A DNA stretch of 64,000 bases, taken from positions 2,997,001 through 3,061,000 of the forward strand of contig NC_070575.1 in assembly GCF_026914185.1 (NCBI RefSeq), read 5' to 3'. This DNA is from Puccinia triticina. Lineage: Eukaryota > Basidiomycota > Pucciniomycetes > Pucciniales > Pucciniaceae. A model generated the notes under the pieces. It had not been told where the DNA came from, ran no database searches, and was given only the letters and a program-made list of their open reading frames with translations. Position numbers and translations under genes: made by a program. Below, piece by piece: positions 1 to 11,137 of the stretch (the stretch's first letter is position 1; each line of letters starts with the position of its first letter).

Positions 1-191
1 AAGGCGTAAGAGTGAATTGGCGCTGTGAGCATGTTTTTTTAACCGTGTTTTCAGTTTGGCGGGTGGCTAATCGATTTTCAACATGGAGACTGAGTGTACC
101 AACAGGAGGAAAGAAACAACATGAATGTGCTCAGTTACTAATGTCCGATTTGGAGGATTGAGGTGGTAAAACGTACTTGAACGGGACACTT

Positions 192-1339
192 TCAGCATAA
201 GGTCACAAGGTCTGGCCATTTGATTGATTCGGCCGTGTGGAGGAGTTCTCTTGCGGAACTTGAGAGGGTGGCCAAGTACTCTGGAGCGTAGCAGTTACTC
301 AGTAAATTTTGTGGAACATTTTTGTAAGATGGTGAAGGAGGGATTGCAGAATGCAGTCTTTGAGACTCCAGAATGTTTGTATGTACAAAGACTCGTCCGC
401 GGGTGTTATTCTTTTTCTGCTCAAAGATGGTGTCCAATTTTGCATAGAGCTGCTGGCCGTCTGGGTGGCTGCAGGAGTTCAACAATCAGAGTGGTCCTAC
501 GCAGAGCAATGTTCTGAGTGAATAAGTGATCATAATATGAGACTGAACAGAGAAACATACCAGATTTTTGCGCTTACCGGGAACCTTTGTTTGCTGTACT
601 TAGGAACTGCTGTTAGGGTCCAACTCTGGCACGCTCTCAAAATGCACGGGTCCTGTATTTGTGGAGCAATGGATGAGAGTAATTCAATGAGGAAAGATGG
701 GAGCCCAAGAAGCACACCTTGTCCCACTCAATTGCGTATAGCATTCCAAGTCGCCACCACATCGGGAACTGCCCATTGGGGGATCTTCATGACTGAGGCT
801 TTGGCATATAACTTGCCCTGGAATTGATAGGCCAAGTTCCAATCAACCCAATCGTGTCCGCCACTGGCTGATGCCTGAACAAGCAGTTGCATTTCTGAGT
901 CAACTAGCTTCTGCTTGTGTTGTATCCACAAGAGTTGGGAAGGGTTGAGGTTTGATGGTAGCTCCATGTGATAGTCTGGTAGCTGAGTCAAAGATTGATG
1001 AGTGTGATGTAGAGTAATTGCGCTTGCGGTTCTCTATCAGCTTAGTGCAAGGTGTTGGGGGATGGGAACACTTGACTTTCGCAGTTTATAGCATATGTGA
1101 GGAAGGTCTAGAAACCGGCGCCGTAAGGCCCAAATCCCTGCCAGGTGACAAGCAGTTTCATCAACACTGTAAGCAAGGGACTTAACATGAGCACGAAGTC
1201 GGCTGTGGCCATGTTGAAATCGCGACCACCACATCTGCAATCTTGATTTTGGGGATAAGTCGCTTTGCAACCGTGGCTGATTGAGTGGAAGTAGCATTTT
1301 CCTAGTGGTTTTTTTCCATCCGTTCATCGCCGGACTCAC
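192..1339 (-). pseudogene. Decayed multi-exon gene, unknown function
   Basis: Three open stretches on the minus strand read like coding sequence: 1339-1037, 991-530 and 485-192. The middle stretch keeps one frame across an in-frame TGA at 728-730. Its protein is rich in Trp, His and Asp (for example HDWVDWNLAYQFQGK) and low in simple sequence, unlike a chance ORF. Possible splice signals occur (GTGAGT downstream of 1339, GTATGT at 555-560), but the joins I tried create a stop, so no exon structure is offered. No domain is recognised. It lies head-to-head with the Tnp2 gene that starts at 1570, so it could be an accessory gene of that transposon or a separate repeated gene. The internal stop suggests it is dead. 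Confidence 0.4.
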
Positions 1340-1814
1340 CTGTGGGTGACGGTGAGCGCAGAGATAATCAGCACATATGTATTACTGAGTTATATTACTG
1401 CATGGAGACAAGTCAGGAGTGCCTAACAACGTGACTTGAGTGGTGTCACCGTGTCAGTCATTTGCTTCTTCTGCCACCCAGCTAGTTGCTTGAAACACAC
1501 GCGCCTCCAGCTCTCCTCATTGTTAATCTTGACACATTCCCTTCAACCACACATCACAATCCCAGAACTATGAGAAACCCACTCGATTGCGTTTGTCGTT
1601 GTGAACACTTTGGCTGCAACAAAACCCAACATGAAGAAGACGGGCAAGGTATCATTCCTGGAAGGGTTCTATCGCCGCAGGTTTTCCAAAAACATCAGGC
1701 AACAATGGCTTCAGAGAACGCCAAGCGCCACGTGGCTCAAGACAATCCAATTCTGGACCCGTGAGTCATCCCAACCCGCAGGTTACATGCTTTTGCTTTC
1801 TGTAGGCTCCAAGC

Positions 1815-2143
1815 AACGGTGGGCCGCTACGCTACATTTAGTCCGTAGTTCAGCGCAGCGTAGCGGATCTAAACTACAAATGACAGGGTTTTCCGTTAGC
1901 GGGCAGTGATTGCCCGCTACCGCTAACAGGCACCCCTTGAAACTACAGGGCCTCTATCGCCGCTATCAGCGCTAGCAGTGCTATTCAACCGCTAAAAAAG
2001 CTGATAGCGCTGTTAGCGCCCGTTAGCGTAGCGTAGCGTCCCGTAGCGGGCGCTACAACTAACGGCAATGTGTCAGGAACTACGCAACGCTAAACTAGAG
2101 GATAGCGCACGCTACAGATAGTTTAGCGTAGCGGCCCACCGTT
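1815..2143. mobile_element. 329-bp MITE, Mutator-like by its 9-bp TSD
   Basis: The ends are inverted repeats beginning AACGGTGGGCCGCTACGCTA and are flanked by an exact 9-bp direct duplication, GCTCCAAGC, at 1806-1814 and 2144-2152. The interior is dominated by short TAGCG/CGCTA motifs in both orientations. There is no coding capacity. A 9-bp duplication is typical of Mutator-like elements. A 7-bp reading (CTCCAAG) with termini two bases longer is also possible. The left duplication starts exactly at the predicted 3' splice site (AG at 1804-1805) of the Tnp2 gene, so the insertion lies 9 nt inside exon 2. Confidence 0.8.
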
Positions 2144-2503
2144 GCTCCAAGCAATGCTGATCCATTATAGTGTAGCAGAGTGTTCCCATTACATCTGGCT
2201 CTGGGTCAGCACAAATACCCAACGGCGGAACCACACAAGTCTTTCTGGAAGAGGGATTTTGTAAGCAGGTGATGTTGCAGATGGCATTGTCAGTGTTTAC
2301 TAACAAGTTGAGTAAAGCCGGAGCGGCCGATTTTTCGAAGGGAGCACGCGATAATGTTGTACTTCTTGCGAAGATTTGGAGCTGCAACCGAGGAAACCCA
2401 ATTCAATCCCCATTATGCGGCAGATTCCTCTCACCCAAGATGCCGCATTCCATTGTCTAGGCCTGAATCCAACCCTGACAACAAGAACGTGCTGCAAGAG
2501 ATG

Positions 2504-2751
2504 CACTGCAAAAAAAACTTGGTCAACTGCTTGCAGTTGACATGCAGGATACTCAAGCCAAGCTACCATTGTAAATCCACCTGAATGCACAAGTGCCTTT
2601 GTTGGCACAGTCACTGTGCAAGGTGCACAGTGACTGTGCATTGAAGCTTTGGTTGAGTCAAACCTTGGGTAAAGCTGGTGTAACACCACAAGCTTCCTCA
2701 GAGTTACCACATGTCAACTGCTCACAGTTGACACAGTTTTTTTTGCAGTGA
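2504..2751. mobile_element. 248-bp CACTG-ended MITE with 3-bp TSD
   Basis: The left end reads CACTGCAAAAAAAACT and the right end is its inverse complement. The flanks are ATG at 2501-2503 and 2752-2754, a 3-bp duplication as made by CACTA-type transposases. Secondary inverted motifs (GTCAACTGC with GCAGTTGAC) sit just inside each end. It is non-coding. It interrupts the upstream part of the Tnp2 gene. Its right end, T-rich then GCAGTG, resembles a 3' splice site, so it could in principle be partly removed as intron; this is speculative. Confidence 0.75.
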
Positions 2752-5490
2752 TGTTTTGCTTTGTACTTGCCCGAGTCTGACTCTCATCCAGAATCTGCAA
2801 GTGGCGGCCAACAACGTGTGGAAAATTTCACCCAGCCTTTTTTGTCCACAAAGCAAGGCTATTGCAAGTGGGCTGAGTCACAAAAAATAGCTCCGACATG
2901 CAAAGTGGCTTTGTACAAAGTCACCCAAAGCCGGAAAAAAGAACCTGTGCAATCGTTTACCTATGTGTCACTCGAGTCTTGGTTGAAGTGCCGTCTGTTG
3001 CAACCCCCATTTGAAGCATTACTAGATTCCAGCCTGGCTTCAAACAACTGGACCAAAAATGAACCAATGGAAGATGTGTGGCATGGATCTGTATGGCGAG
3101 GATTTCCAGAGCTTGACGATCTGACCGGAATATATACGCATAGTTCGGGAAACTTAGTCTTTAGCCTGTATCGTGACTGGTTCAGGCCGGGAGGGAGCTC
3201 AAATCTTGGAAAGCACCACTCTGTGGGGGCAATAACTTTAGTCTGCCTCAACCTGCCAGCAACTCACAGATAAAAAATAGAAAACATATTCTTATTCGGC
3301 ATCATTCCAGGCCCTAAAGAGCCCAAGCTGGAAGAGATCAACCACCTATTGCGACCTCTAGTTGACGAGCTAAAGAATTTTTGGAAAGGCGTTTTTTTTG
3401 AATCAACAAGTCTTCATCCTACTGGGAGGACCATTTGCGCTGTGATATTTCCGCTCATTGCAGACCTGCCAGCGCTCCAGAAGACAGCAGGATTTGGAAG
3501 TCACGCCGCTAAAATCTTCTGTTCCTTTTGTCTCTTGACCAAGGATGACATTGAAGTGACAGATACTTCTAAATTCCCTCGCCGCACTGATAAGGTACAC
3601 CTGAAACATGCTGCCGAGTGGCTCCAGATCCAGAATGCCACCGCAAGAAAGAAGTTTGTTAAAAAACACGGCACCCAATGGAGTGTGCTGAAAGAGCTTC
3701 CGTACTGGCTACCCGTTCAACACTGTTCAATTGAGTTGATGCATGCCCTTTTTCTGGGTGACTTGGCAGATCACAGCTTGCGGTTCCTGTTGTTGCCCCA
3801 AGCGGGGAAGCAACTCAAGGCAATGCAAGACCTAGACGTAGCGTGGCAGAACGACAAATCATATGGAGAGCCGCCGTTTACTGAGCAGCGCTCAGCCAAG
3901 GTCTCTAAGGGAAAGTGCAAAATTGATATGGTGCATGAAGAAGCTCCTGCGCCTGGCGCTGACAGACCCGCCAAGCAAGGCCGACGCACTTCTGACCAGT
4001 CAGGCAACGAAGGCATTGCAGCGCCAAGTTTGGAGCCTGCCCGGATTTGTTCCTCCGAACGTTCTGCCTCCCAATCTGATGCTTCCAGCAACTACAAAAC
4101 CTCATCAACCCACTCGTATTTGCTCCGTATTAGGAAGAAGTCTCTGTACGGAACATACATTAAAGAGGAGGAACCTGAAAATTTTGAGGAAGGCGGTCGT
4201 AGTGATGAAACAGTCAAGGGTGGGCGCAGAAGAAGCAGCAGTCCACTACCAGAAGACAAAAACATCCCCAAGTTGTCGCCAGAAGAGTTGGATATTGTCC
4301 GCCGCACTATTCTACATACCGTCTTACCCTCGTGGATAGACAGAGTGCCCCACAACCTTGGTTTGGCCAGTCATGGTTCCCTGAAAGCAGCGGAGTGGTT
4401 GATCCTCTACAAGGTCTACTATAAAATTGCACTCATTCCGCTGTGGGTCAAGGCTCAAGAAGAGGCAGCTACCACCAAGAGCAAGAGAAGAGTATCTGCT
4501 CTACTAGAGTCCACCACAACGCTTTCTCAAATTGTGCAATTTTTAACTCTGCCAAAGATAAGATTACAAGACCTGCAAGAACTTGACACCCTGATCCTCA
4601 ATTACCGCAGGTCTTTGCACGACGGATGGCCTGGTAAATCTAGCAAGCCCAACTTGCATCTGACCCAGCACTTCTCTGACGTGATCCTGAGGTTTGGTCC
4701 GCCTCGGTCAACCACAGCGTGGGCACAGGAACGAGTCAACGGGATGTTACAACGCTTACAGACTAATCACCACTTTGGTTTGTACTCTTTGTTACTCATG
4801 TCCCTGAATGCATTATGGTCAGGTCTACTGACACAGCATGAGCAGGCAAAATACCCAAAAAAGTTGGTCACGAAATGGCATTGCCAGTCAACCTTCCAGG
4901 CACTTGTCAAAGACCGCACCTGCATCACACCACACGAAGTTGATCCAGAGAGAACAGCTTCAAAATTGCTCGATTTTACGTTGCTGTTGAGATGGCAGCG
5001 AGCAGTTGGCCGCAAGCATGGGGCTGAAACCACGGCATTTATGACTCAACCTCACATTCCTTTGGATCCTCATGTCGTTGTCATTGATAGTTTTCAAATC
5101 AACTGGAAAACATTCAACCCAAAGAGGCTGCATGAAGGGAACTGTTTGATTGAGTTTTACGTCGGAAAGGATCAGAGATTCGGCAAAACTGATGAAATCT
5201 TCCGGTCTAGCCAAACACCAGGTAAAACCTGGGTGGTGGTAAACCCGTTCAAAGAACTACAAAGGGTTGACGACCCATACGGCAATTATCCGGACCTAAA
5301 CTGTTGCTTGGTCATGGCCAATCATGAGGCAAGTGTGGTTATTGACAGTGAACACATCATTGGGCACGTTGCCATTATGCAAAACGGCCCTGGTACATTT
5401 GGGTTGTCACACGCAACAATCAGTGCCGTTGGGTTAGGGAACGCAGTGAGTGTGTTTCCACTCCAAATTGCTGTTGTTAGCGGGGCCTGA

Positions 5491-5908
5491 GTGGAGCTAT
5501 TTGGTTTGTGTTTACTTCAGGGCTGGGAGAGTCTCGTTGACAGTCATTCATAAGGGCTTTTCAAAGGGGTGGTGGTGGTTGGTGGGGCATTCTTCATATG
5601 CAGTTGTACTTGCGTAGATGGGTGATGACAGCCCTTTGAGCGTGTTGGCCCATGTGCACATAGATACTCTTAAGAACAGTCCAGGAGGACTATGAACTCA
5701 AAATCCACCCAACCTCATTTATAGCTGAACTTGGGCTGGTCTCTGTCCCAATTGCCGTTTTCTCATACGTACTTCATTGTTCTGCCCGCCAAAAATCCCC
5801 AACACATAACCATCCCATCACGTTTCCTATCTACGCCTCCCGGCTCAATTCTTTGTTGATCCCCATATTTGCCCAATTCCCTGCCCACTTGTCTTATTGT
5901 TCACTGAA
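5491..5908. other. Spacer between Tnp2 pseudogene and downstream gene
   Basis: No ORF of note. It contains a GT-rich stretch near 5565-5590 and a weak TATA-like TTTATAG near 5719, about 190 bp before the next ATG. That motif could be part of the downstream gene's promoter, but nothing else supports it. Confidence 0.3.
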
Positions 5909-7581
5909 ATGAGTTCTGACACACGTGATGAACAATCAACAAACAGGGGCCCTCGAAGACCCAACAGAGAGGCAGACAAGGGATGGATATCATCCCTTGT
6001 GGATTGCCTGGTTCCGCAATTCAAACGGCAGGGAGCGGGAGCTGACTCCGCCATGCAAACGGACACTACAGGCAAGTGCATCATCTCTCTAACAGCGTAC
6101 CAGCGATCAACTAAAAAGCTGGCATATGTACCATTTGCATGTTCCTCTACAGGCGAGCGGCCTCGAGAGGAACCTACCCGGGATCAACAGGCTCCTTCCA
6201 AAATAGACAACCCATTCCGCCTGGATCCTCAATTCATTGTTGACAACGCTCGGAAAGCAAGAGATGAAGCAGAAGAGACGGAAAGCAAGTGGCGGTCTGG
6301 ACGGTGTGCAAGGGGAATCGCTCAAAAGGGGGCGCTTGTGGAGCACTACAACAAGTACTCTTGTGGTCTCCAAGAATTTGTCAAGTTCTTCCTTGGCTAT
6401 TCTGATTGGCCTCAAGATTATCCGCAACCTCCTACACCAGAAGAACTCGAGGACCAATACTGGGTTGACAACCGCAGCCAGACCATATTGAAACAACTGG
6501 ACCAAGTCCGGGAATCTCTTGCAGGAAGGCCACCCGGTGAGGTTGACCACTATGTCTCTGTTGCAGAGAAGGAAATTTTTCAAAACATGGTTCCCTCGCG
6601 GTTCACCCCTGCTGTCCCCAAGGGCAACGGGAAAAGCTTTCGGACAGTCAACAACATCACAAAGGCTGACGTGGAGCGTAACTTAGCGTTAGCAGGCATC
6701 TCCCGAGTGACATTCCAGTGGGACGCGGGGAACGATCGCATCTCTGGATGGAATTTGGCTGCGGTTGACGTCTTGGCAAGATGCGGTGTGGCTTGGATTC
6801 AACAAATGCTATCAGTGTCTGAATATCAAGCAGGTCAGGCTCCAGCCATAATCCATTGGTGGCTCCAGACCAAGTCGCGCAAGCTACGTGAATTTGGAGA
6901 GGTTGACGTTCAGACGTACGACACAATGAAGGCCCAGAAAGCCACCAAGGCACAATACCAGCACTGGCAACAAAAAGTAAGCACGTACTTAAACTCACCG
7001 GGCCGCCTCCTGTGACTCACCAACTTCAAATGTTTGGTCAGATCAAAGAGAACCAATGCTCCATGGTTGACAAGCTATTTAACAAGAACATTGTCCTGGC
7101 CAGCATTGTCGAGAACAAGGACTGCACCTCCGACCTTGAGGACGCCGGGCAGAACACGGCACCAACGTCTCTGATACCTGACTGGCGGAGCAATGACCTC
7201 ACCACAATTCTGCACTGTCTTGACAAGATGCTTATTGCCGGTGCGCAGCACCACAAGACCATTGAAGCACACACAAAGATATACACTCGTTCCAGCCGGA
7301 AATTCAAACAAGCCAAAGGAATCATTTGGGTCCCGCGGGGTTTGCCCCTTGACTGCTACAGTACAACATACCTGAATCAACTGACTACGTTTGAGCGCAA
7401 TACAATTTCAAAGATCAAGCCAATAGGTCTTGACATCATAGCCAAGAATCTCGGCCAGAGCTGCACAACTCATTCAGGCGGGGCACCTTTGACCTCACAC
7501 CTCCCAACTGCGGCCACATTGGCTGCTACTCCATCCGGTGCACCATCTAGATCGGGCCCTTTGATGCAACTGGATTCCTGA
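5909..7581 (+). CDS. Two-exon gene, 535 aa, unknown function
   Basis: The start is ATG 5909. Exon 1 (5909-6976) and exon 2 (7042-7581) join in phase 0 across a 65-nt intron with GTAAGC donor and GGTCAG acceptor, giving 535 codons plus stop with no internal lesion. Without splicing the frame stops at 7013-7015. The protein starts hydrophilic, has a charged middle (a Glu/Lys-rich helix about residues 110-150, a Trp/Tyr-rich block about 150-190) and a Ser/Thr/Pro-rich C-terminus. No signal peptide, membrane segment or known domain was recognised. It lies about 420 bp downstream of the Tnp2 pseudogene on the same strand, where CACTA elements often carry a second (TnpA-like) gene, so it may be a transposon accessory protein. 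That role is inference from position only. Confidence 0.65.
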
Positions 7582-7915
7582 ATCCTTCGGCTAGATTGCG
7601 CATGGGTGGATCTGTAAGACATATTGCTTTGTGTTATCCTTGCCAGGGGCTAAATTGTACACCCGCCACTACAAAGCCTTTATTTAGTGCAATCCAACAT
7701 TACAGTGGACATCATTCATACTAAAATTAGGCATTGGCCTGCTGTGTGTCCTGTAGGCTGAGGTAGATGAGTGCTTTTTGCCCTGGAAAGCCTGCAATGT
7801 TGAGGTAGGGTCCCCATCAAGCCCAAGATTGGGCTGGCCTCATTTGAGACGCTGAAGTCGATGACCCCGTGTAGGTGGGCCATAAGTGGCATGGTGCCCA
7901 GGCTGCAGCTGACTA
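7582..7915. other. No feature seen
   Basis: About 330 bp without coding sequence, repeat or recognisable regulatory site. It could contain the 3' UTR of the preceding gene and any right end of the CACTA element, but I found no convincing TAGTG terminus. Confidence 0.3.
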
Positions 7916-8589
7916 TGTCACCGTGATGTACGGGCAAACATCAGGGTGACATAGGCAACGTCTCTGTAACAAGAGGCACTTCACACGTCCATCCTGATGT
8001 TTGGCTGTACACAATGGAGATGGACATAGTGAAATGAAAGTTTCACAATTATATATCATTGAAGGGGTATTGTCAAACAAGGCGTGGTGTTCATGACATG
8101 GCTCCTCTTGCCAAAAAGCAAGCCAATTCTCACAATCAATCCTTCTGGGCCCACGGGGACTCCAGCACCAAAGCCACCGCAACAGTTGGTTCTCTTTGGG
8201 CTGCGTTGGGGGGTTAATGCTTCATATCCACTCTGATGTTTGGCCGAACCTCAGGGTGACAAATGGAGTACAACTTGTCACAGAGACGCTGAAAATGTCA
8301 CCCTGATGTTTGGCCGTTGTGGTGTTCCATATGCGTGACAATGCCAAAAGCTCATTGCAGAGGTATTATAGTGGAGGGAGTGTGTAATACAGTGCGGGGG
8401 AAGAAGGGAAGAAGGAGCAAGAGGGGAGGAGAGGCCTTGACCCCCAACATTGGGAGTGGAACAGGTTAGACAATGGATGCAGAGTGTGTGGAAGAGGATG
8501 GAAGATGGCTTGGTTGCATAGCAACACATGACATCATGCAGCGCAGTACATGCATGAAAGTGCTGTGTAGCTCAAGCGCCTCATGCAGT

Positions 8590-8990
8590 ATATATCCCTC
8601 ATTGTTTGTACGCATAGTACAGCATATGCAGGTAGATAAGCTGTACAGGAAGTGTCTCCCGCAGCATAAATCCCTCATTGTTTGTAAATGTAGCACAGCA
8701 TATGCAGGCAGATAAGCTGTACAGGAAGTGTCTCTTGCAGCATAAATCCCTCATTGTTTGTACACAAAGCACATCATATGCAGGTAGATAAGATGTACAG
8801 GAGGTGTCTCCTGCAGCATAAATCCCTCATTGTCTGTAAGGCAGTGCAGCACATGCATGCAGATGCTGTGTAGTTGAGTGTCTCCTGCAGCATAAACCCC
8901 TCGTTGTTTGTACATGCAGCGAAGTACATGCATGAGAGGCTGTGTAGTTGAGATCCCCTGCAGCAATAATCCCTCATGAGGAGCTTCCCT
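8590..8990. repeat. 76-bp tandem repeat inside the solo LTR
   Basis: About five degenerate units contain the phrase TCCCTCATTGTTTGTA at spacings of 76, 76 and 75 bp (8671, 8747, 8823, 8898). Units also share GCAGGTAGATAAG and GTGTCTCCTGCAGCATAAA. The tract sits directly upstream of the TATA box at 9016, where enhancer repeats are common in LTR U3 regions; that role is inferred. Confidence 0.7.
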
Positions 8991-9057
8991 GGAGCAAAAA
9001 TCCCTCACCCTTCAATATATAAGGAGGCCCTTTCTCCCCTCATCAGATGTTTTGCCA

Positions 9058-9265
9058 TCAGCCTACAGAGGTTTGGTCACAAGTGGTTAAGTTAGTTTAG
9101 TTAGGATCAGCCTACAGAGGTTTGGTCACAGTGGTTAGTTAGTTACGGTAGTTAGTTAGTGTCGCGATCAGCCTACAGAGGTTTGGTCACAGTGGTTAGT
9201 TAGTTACGGTAGTTAGTTAGTGTTGCAATCAGCCTAGGAAGGTTTGGTCACATACGGTAGTTTAG
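9058..9265. repeat. 61-bp tandem repeat downstream of the LTR TATA box
   Basis: Units start ATCAGCCTACAGAGGTTTGG at 9058, 9106, 9167 and 9228. The last full spacings are 61 bp and the first unit is shortened to 48 bp. The tract begins about 35 bp after TATATAAG, so it would lie in the transcribed R/U5 part if the LTR is active. Confidence 0.7.
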
Positions 9266-9970
9266 TCAGCAGTGCGGTTATTAGCGGTATTAGTGGTTAG
9301 TAAAAGTAGCGTAGAAGTTTAGTAGTAGTATTAGTGTTTTTTTTGGCAGTAGTAGAACCCAGAATAACACAACAACAAGTGCGAGTTAAACAGCATATTA
9401 GTAACGTGTAGTACGAGTATCACAAAGTAAGTATATTGCCTGCGAGCAAAGAAGTTAGAGCAGATTTGCTAGCCTGTTGAATCAAGTGATCTAGGTCTGA
9501 TAGAGATTACTATATGAAAGTAAGATCTATCTTGGAATCAGCCATATCTTTATAAATATTGATTACAAGACTCTTAGATATTTGCATAGTATTATTAGAG
9601 GGGCAGGTCTTTCAAACCACCCGTAAGTTGTAATAGCCTTTCAACCTATTAAGCAATTTATTTCCCCCTCAGCGGATATTTCACCAAATTATATTTAGTG
9701 TCCCACACGAGTCCTACACCGTACCTCAGGGTGACATAGTCACCAAGAGTCACTACTCAAGACGTCCCACACTGCTCCAGCTGCCTTGGACCATCCTGCA
9801 GCGGAGGCCAGACAAGCGCATTATTCCTACAGTATCCTCGGTAAACCGTCTTACAATGTACGGTGACCCAGGCATGCTCACTGATCACTGGGCACCACAC
9901 TCAGACCCTCAGACCCCCACCAAACTCTGTTCAATGTCACCCTGACGTTTGGCCAAACATCAGGGCGACA

Positions 9971-10695
9971 GAGTCAACACCACTTGACTGGTAATGTTCA
10001 GGCTAATCTCCAAAGTATTCTCAACATCAGGTCACGGGACCAAGAGTTCAAGCCCAATGACCGCGGCAGGAATTATGTGCATCCATGCACGCACATCCTG
10101 CTGCCGTCATCATCCCAACTGACCCACATCCTCTGGAAATCATCACTGAGTAGTGCATCCTGCCTCTGTTGTTACAAGGTAGATTTTAACTTGACCCCAA
10201 ATGATGCTGTCAGCGCTTGTTAGATTATGTAATTCTTCTCAAACCATGATTATGTGATCCAATTCTCACTTGCATCCGGTATATACTCAAACTAAACCTA
10301 ACCCAGAAAATCAAATCTCCGGATACAAAAACAACCGCTCCCGCACGGCTTACTAGTCTTTTTCTTCACGCGCTTATATCAATTCAACGTAAAGAAAAAG
10401 GCTAGTAAGTAGCAATTTCCCCTTTTCCTCATCAAGATCAAGACTGAAACCCGAACAAGCACAAACTGAACCCCATTCTCCTCATTCCTTTCTTTTTGTA
10501 TCTTAAAATTAGATTGCTTTCCCTTGCGCGTTCTTCACAAAAATCATAAAACAAAATAACACTGCGCTGTCATCGTTGCAGGTATGCCTAACTCTTAAAT
10601 CCAAACAATATTGTTCTTATTCTCTTTTCTTAACATCATCACATATTAATGTTTATTTTATTTTATTTCCATTGTTTTTCTTTTTATCATTTCAG
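9971..10695. other. Upstream region of the 11-kb gene
   Basis: No ORF of note. A TATA-like TATATAC lies near 10279. A possible 5' UTR intron starts GTATGCC near 10581 and ends TTTCAG at 10695. Together they suggest the promoter and leader of the gene whose coding part begins at 11138. Confidence 0.35.
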
Positions 10696-10861
10696 GTGTG
10701 TTATCGAGAGTCCGAATCCGTTGTCGCTTTTCTTTCTGAGCTTGTCACTCAAATCTATTTTTCATCAATCCTCATCAGGTGTGTTATTGAGAGTCCAAAT
10801 CCGTTGTTGCTTTTCTTTCTGAGCTTGTCACTCAAATCTATTTTTCATCAATCCTCATCAG
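10696..10861. repeat. 83-bp direct tandem duplication
   Basis: Two adjacent units, 10696-10778 and 10779-10861, both start GTGTGTTAT and end CAATCCTCATCAG, with only a few differences. The end of each unit provides a CAG that could serve as a 3' splice site, so the duplication may have doubled an acceptor in the leader of the gene downstream. Confidence 0.8.
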
Positions 10862-11137
10862 ATTACTTCCAAACTTTACAGCGCTTGTCAGCAGCATGCT
10901 GTGTCTCTTCGGGCACAGCGGAAGCCAAACACAAATCTCAAAGGCAAATCTCAAAGTCAGATGATTAAAGCCCACACAAAGGGCTTTCAAGTGCCAACCT
11001 GCTTCTTGCCCTCATCACACGTACTATTTGTCCGCGTCGTTATCAAATGCCCCCCCATCAAGCCTAAGCCTTTTCTTGCAAATAGTCCTCAAATCTCCCA
11101 CTCCTCCACCTCTCAATCCCAATCACTACCTCTCAAA

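Larger units (their letters stand above)
1570..5490 (+). pseudogene. Tnp2-family (CACTA/En-Spm) transposase pseudogene
   Basis: This encoded a DDE transposase of the Tnp2 family (Pfam Transposase_21), which cuts and pastes CACTA elements in the nucleus. The probable start ATG at 1570 opens a Cys-rich N-terminus (CVCRCEHFGC). A 45-nt intron with GTGAGT and TGTAG ends fits 1761-1805. The catalytic region follows: a DWF block near 3175, HHSVGAITLVCLNLP near 3215-3255, then GPKEPKLEEINHLLRPLVDEL, a family hallmark, from about 3310. A C-terminal block with FGPPRS and WAQERVNGMLQRL ends at 5490. Lesions seen: a MITE 9 nt into exon 2, a second MITE at 2504-2751, frame changes between 2150 and 2500, and an in-frame TAA at 3271-3273 where relatives usually have Tyr. 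The last 740 codons are open. The element's own termini were not found. Confidence 0.85.
8318..9718. mobile_element. 1.4-kb solo LTR inserted in a palindrome
   Basis: The sequence begins TGTGGTG and ends CCTACA, giving TG...CA ends, and is flanked by CCGT at 8314-8317 and 9719-9722. Removing the insert and one CCGT rebuilds a 36-bp palindrome like the neighbours, which fixes both boundaries. A TATA box (TATATAAGG) lies at 9016, consistent with LTR promoter function. The interior contains two tandem repeat tracts. No second LTR or internal domain is present, so it is probably a solo LTR; the superfamily is unknown. Confidence 0.65.
7916..9970. repeat. Dispersed 36-bp palindrome family
   Basis: Near-perfect 36-bp palindromes, each arm close to TGTCACCCTGATGTTTGG, lie at 7916-7951, 8226-8261 and 9935-9970. 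A fourth copy is split: its left half is at 8296-8317 and its right half at 9719-9736, with a solo LTR between. A decayed half copy is near 7987-8010. The centre is GGCC. Each could extrude as a hairpin. They might be fused inverted-repeat ends of a small MITE or binding sites for a dimeric protein; neither is shown. Confidence 0.7.

Noticed and set aside
5491..7700. CACTA right terminus for the first Tnp2 element (TTTAGTG at about 7685)
   Set aside because: A bare TAGTG is too short, no matching CACTA left end was found upstream of 1570, and no 3-bp duplication could be assigned.
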